From: an uncultured Oscillospiraceae bacterium
GTDB taxonomy: Bacteria > Bacillota > Clostridia > Oscillospirales > Oscillospiraceae
Length of the DNA: 5,371 nucleotides
Direction of reading: 5' to 3'
Assembly: GCA_958438185.1 (NCBI GenBank)
Contig: CAUBQU010000111.1
Span: 1-5,371 of the forward strand
Part shown: one piece after another, positions 4,959-5,371 of the stretch
Layout of the letters: every line of letters starts with the position of its first letter
How positions within the stretch are numbered: the first letter of the stretch is position 1
Made by a program: the position numbers and the translations under genes
Notes under the pieces: model-generated
Told to the model about the DNA's origin: nothing
What the model saw: only the letters and a program-made list of their open reading frames with translations
Databases searched by the model: none

Positions 4959-5345
4959 TTACACCTCGTTCGCCGCCCGCCGCTCCTCCATCCGCGTCGC
5001 CGCTTTCCTGATCCGCAGCTTGATCCCGGCGGCCTGTGTGTTGCCGTCAAGCCCCATCTGTCCCGGGACACCGTTTTGCATCTCGACGGCCTGCGCCCCG
5101 TTTGCCGTAATGCAAAGCCTGCGCTGCGCCGTCTCCCGTGGCGCAAGCGTCGCCTTTGTCACGCTCCGCACGCCCACGGTTTCCCGATCCTCGTCCGGCG
5201 TCAGCAGGATCGTCACCGTCAGCTTCCGCGTAACCGTCGCCTCCGTCTCCGTGTCCAGGATATTTTCCCAGATCGCCTGCATCTGCCCGTCGATACATTC
5301 CAGAATCTCCCCCCGGGCGATCTCTAAAATACTGTTGCCTTCCAT
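4959..5345 (-). CDS. Phage 'replication terminator protein'-family protein, 128 aa
   Basis: The preferred start is ATG at 5345: AAGGAGG (5355-5361) is 9 nt upstream of it but directly touches the other in-frame ATG at 5354, leaving that one no spacer. The N-terminus forms a helix (ILEIARGEILECIDGQMQAI, 6-25) followed by the family-like pattern NILDTETEATVTRKLTVTIL (28-47) and a series of beta strands (LTPDEDRETVGVRSVTKATL, 48-67). The last 30 residues are basic (IKLRIRKAATRMEERR). Clostridial phages carry many 120-150-aa proteins with this 'helix, D-T-x2-x-A-T-RKLT-x-T-x-x-x-P-x2-DR' layout, usually labelled replication terminator protein. That label is not backed by experiments I know of and should not be equated with Bacillus Rtp. 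A 23-bp gap with a good ribosome site leads to the PcfK-like gene. Any promoter lies beyond the right edge. Confidence 0.7.
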   Translation of the reverse strand: MEGNSILEIARGEILECIDGQMQAIWENILDTETEATVTRKLTVTILLTPDEDRETVGVRSVTKATLAPRETAQRRLCITANGAQAVEMQNGVPGQMGLDGNTQAAGIKLRIRKAATRMEERRAANEV

Positions 5346-5354
5346 ATCACGCAT

Positions 5355-5361
5355 CCTCCTT
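5355..5361 (-). promoter_or_regulatory. Shine-Dalgarno that fixes the start of the 128-aa gene
   Basis: AAGGAGG on the minus strand ends immediately before the ATG at 5354 but lies 9 nt before the ATG at 5345. Normal spacing selects 5345 as the initiation codon and shortens the protein by three residues. Confidence 0.75.
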
Positions 5362-5371
5362 CGCCAAATTC

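Overview
The window looks like part of a temperate phage or another integrated element from a GC-rich, low-GC-phylum-type host, most likely a gut Clostridia/Oscillospiraceae (Firmicutes). The reasons are strong AGGAGG-type Shine-Dalgarno sites before almost every gene, a GC-rich composition, and a gene set (PcfK/AcrIIA9-like, PcfJ-like, DUF3102, DUF4406, HUH replication protein) that is typical of Clostridial prophages and mobile elements. No host housekeeping gene, tRNA, rRNA, IS element or CRISPR array is visible. The taxonomic reading is inference.

All supported genes lie on the minus strand and read from right to left. In transcription order they are: a 128-aa protein resembling the phage family usually labelled 'replication terminator protein' (5345-4959); a 119-aa PcfK-like / AcrIIA9-family protein (4935-4576); a 550-aa PcfJ-like protein (4579-2927); a 330-aa DUF3102 protein with a long coiled coil (2930-1938); an 88-aa cysteine-motif protein (1941-1675); a 185-aa orphan helical protein (1682-1125); a 111-aa DUF4406 / nucleoside 2-deoxyribosyltransferase-like protein (1128-793); a 90-aa orphan (824-552); a 133-bp intergenic region with two GC-rich hairpins; and the N-terminal 139 codons of an HUH-type replication-associated protein that runs off the left edge (418-1).

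The seven genes from 4935 down to 552 form a very tight cassette. Four of the six junctions are ATGA stop/start overlaps, one is an 8-bp overlap and one a 32-bp overlap, so translational coupling and a single transcript are likely. The only real intergenic space is just before the HUH gene, and that is where the secondary-structure signals sit.

The likely joint role is early or replication-phase functions of a mobile element: DNA replication (HUH Rep, 'replication terminator'-type protein), possible host-defence evasion (AcrIIA9/PcfK-like), possible nucleotide metabolism (DUF4406), and DNA-associated or regulatory functions (DUF3102, PcfJ). Several start codons were moved inward from the longest open frame because a good ribosome binding site and the gene overlap define them. 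The long open frames on the plus strand are read as antisense shadows of GC-rich coding DNA.
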